From Elysia marginata (taxonomy: Eukaryota > Mollusca > Gastropoda > Plakobranchidae): 34,674 nt of DNA. Of this stretch, positions 33,759 to 34,674 are shown piece after piece (the stretch's first letter is position 1; each line of letters starts with the position of its first letter). The stretch lies in the NCBI GenBank assembly GCA_019649035.1, contig BMAT01013347.1, positions 207,857 through 242,530 on the forward strand, read 5' to 3'. The position numbers were made by a program, and so were the translations under genes. A model generated the notes under the pieces. The model was not told the origin of the DNA. It did not search any database and saw only the letters and a list, made by a program, of their open reading frames with translations.

Positions 33759-33801
33759 GACACCGTGTTTCGTTGATGTCTCCACTCCACAGAAGACATC
33801 A
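33759..33801 (-). ncRNA. Hammerhead-like remnant at the Penelope-like 3' end
   Basis: On the minus strand, TGATGTCT (33794-33801 complement) pairs perfectly with AGACATCA (33774-33781 complement) around a 12-base loop. It is followed by ACGAAACACGGTGTC, in which ACA and TGT could form a short stem III ending in the GUC cleavage triplet. The CTGATGA core is not intact. Penelope-like elements are known to carry hammerheads in their terminal repeats, so position supports a decayed copy. Confidence 0.28.
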
Positions 33802-33852
33802 TTTCGAAAGTGCCGGAAAATAATCAAGAGGTGATGTTTCTTGTGTACACTA

Positions 33853-34674
33853 AAAGGTGAAAATTTCTTTTCGGTGGTTGAGCGTTGGTGCGTTGTTTAG
33901 GATTTCGAATTTTTCTTACCGGCATAGTGTGCAACATTTCATATCCGGTGTTTCAGATTTTATTTTTTTCAAAATTTGCCATTCTATTTTGTGGTAACTT
34001 TAGGTGTTATTACTTTTAAATTTCCAGGTGAACTTGCTTAGCTTGATTGAAGATTTTATATGTTCCAATTTGAGTGATGATTTATGTAGGTTATACCTCG
34101 TTTTAAAGCTGTTGTCGGTGAGTCCTACATAGGTGTCTATTTTGTTTGCTGCTGATTGCGTCACTGAAGCCTTGTGAACAATGCATTCTGTGAGGCATTT
34201 GCCTTTTAGGGGACATTCACTTTTCTTCCGGCAGTTACACAGAATTGTAGGTGTTGCTGGGTTTTCTGATTTATGTTTTTGTAGCTGGCGTTTGTGGTGT
34301 TTCAATGTGGCCTGTTTGAAGCTTGGCAAGCAGCTGTAGCTAATGTTGATTGTGTTTCTGTTAATGATTTTATGTAGCTTGTTAGTCTTTGGGAAATGTA
34401 TGTTGATTAGCCGAAGGAAGGTTTTTTCAACATTTGTGGCTACGTTCTTGCTGTATGGTGGGTTGTACCATATGATTTTTCGCTTTCTCTTTTTTTTGTT
34501 TCTTCTGGGGGAAGGTTTCTGTTAGTAATTATTTTTTCTTTGCTTTTATCAAATTGGAGGGTGGCGTTGAAGCCGCTTCTTTCTTGGGCTTGATTATGTA
34601 CAGTAGAGACCTGCTTGAAAATTTCCTCATTTATTGAGAAAGTACTCAATTTGTTGTTAATGCTTTTCGGCAGG
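33853..34674 (-). pseudogene. Penelope-like element: RT C-terminus and GIY-YIG endonuclease, broken, runs off the right edge
   Basis: Read right to left. The first frame, open at the window edge, begins LPKSINNKLSTFSINEEIFK, a signature of the Penelope-like reverse-transcriptase C-terminus. A frameshift lies at an 8-T run (34490-34497). The next frame carries IIWYNPPYSKNVATNV, a linker (FPKTNKLHKIINRNT), the Cys-rich CNCRKKSECPLKGKC and a GIY-YIG nuclease domain with YVGLTDNSFKTRY; the usual IVYKA segment is IVHKA. It stops at 34000-34002. A third frame continues conserved-looking sequence (EWQILKKIKSETPD) and is cut by a stop at 33916-33918. Such elements encode an RT fused to a GIY-YIG endonuclease used for insertion. 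Three lesions make this copy defective, though the homopolymer frameshift could be a sequencing error. Confidence 0.88.

Noticed and set aside
1-34674. CRISPR array, prokaryotic operon, phage or defence island
   Set aside because: No spaced identical repeats, no ribosome-binding-site-led gene series and no long coding frames; the window is clearly eukaryotic.

Overview
This window reads as animal nuclear DNA with no complete protein-coding gene. It is AT-rich and crowded with long GA, GATA/GACA and ACT microsatellites. It carries a tRNA-derived SINE with a perfect target-site duplication and decayed pieces of three kinds of retroelement: a non-LTR reverse transcriptase, a LINE 3' end and a Penelope-like element. 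There is also a 38-base assembly gap inside a GA microsatellite. No bacterial gene organisation, operon, CRISPR array or phage module is visible. The element types, the microsatellite style and the repeated AGATCT/CTAGAT palindromes suggest a mollusc, possibly a gastropod. That placement rests on family resemblance from memory and is an inference.

Layout. 1-4.4 kb is unassigned AT-rich sequence with a CT microsatellite. 4.43-4.64 kb is a composite GCT/ACT trinucleotide array. 5.89-6.19 kb is an intact SINE bracketed by a 13-bp duplication. 6.86-7.71 kb is a GATA/GACA repeat region around a small unique island whose core resembles a hammerhead ribozyme. 8.4-8.6 kb may hold a second, decayed tRNA-like segment. 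9.5-10.4 kb is a complex, repeat-poor block with clustered developmental transcription-factor motifs, including a P3-type homeodomain dimer site. 13.25-15.23 kb is a broken non-LTR reverse transcriptase. 17.5-17.8 kb is GA-rich. 20.2-20.5 kb is an unassigned GC-richer patch with a strong hairpin. 20.69-20.95 kb is a LINE 3' end on the minus strand. 21.33-21.41 kb is the microsatellite with the gap. 22.0-22.3 kb, 24.7 kb and 26.1-26.3 kb hold three possible exons defined only by splice signals and open frames. 23.86-24.05 kb is a six-copy minisatellite with a dimeric higher-order pattern joined to a GA array. 28.9-29.4 kb is a second repeat-poor block. 29.9 kb is a retroposon tail. 33.5-34.67 kb holds GA and GATA arrays next to a Penelope-like element that runs off the right edge on the minus strand.

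No set of genes here works together as a pathway. The most informative content is the retroelement record: the complete SINE, the Penelope-like element with GIY-YIG domain and three reading-frame lesions, the broken reverse transcriptase, and the hammerhead-like motif. I found no convincing new biological system. The hammerhead-like island, the dimeric minisatellite and the enhancer-like block most deserve a second look.
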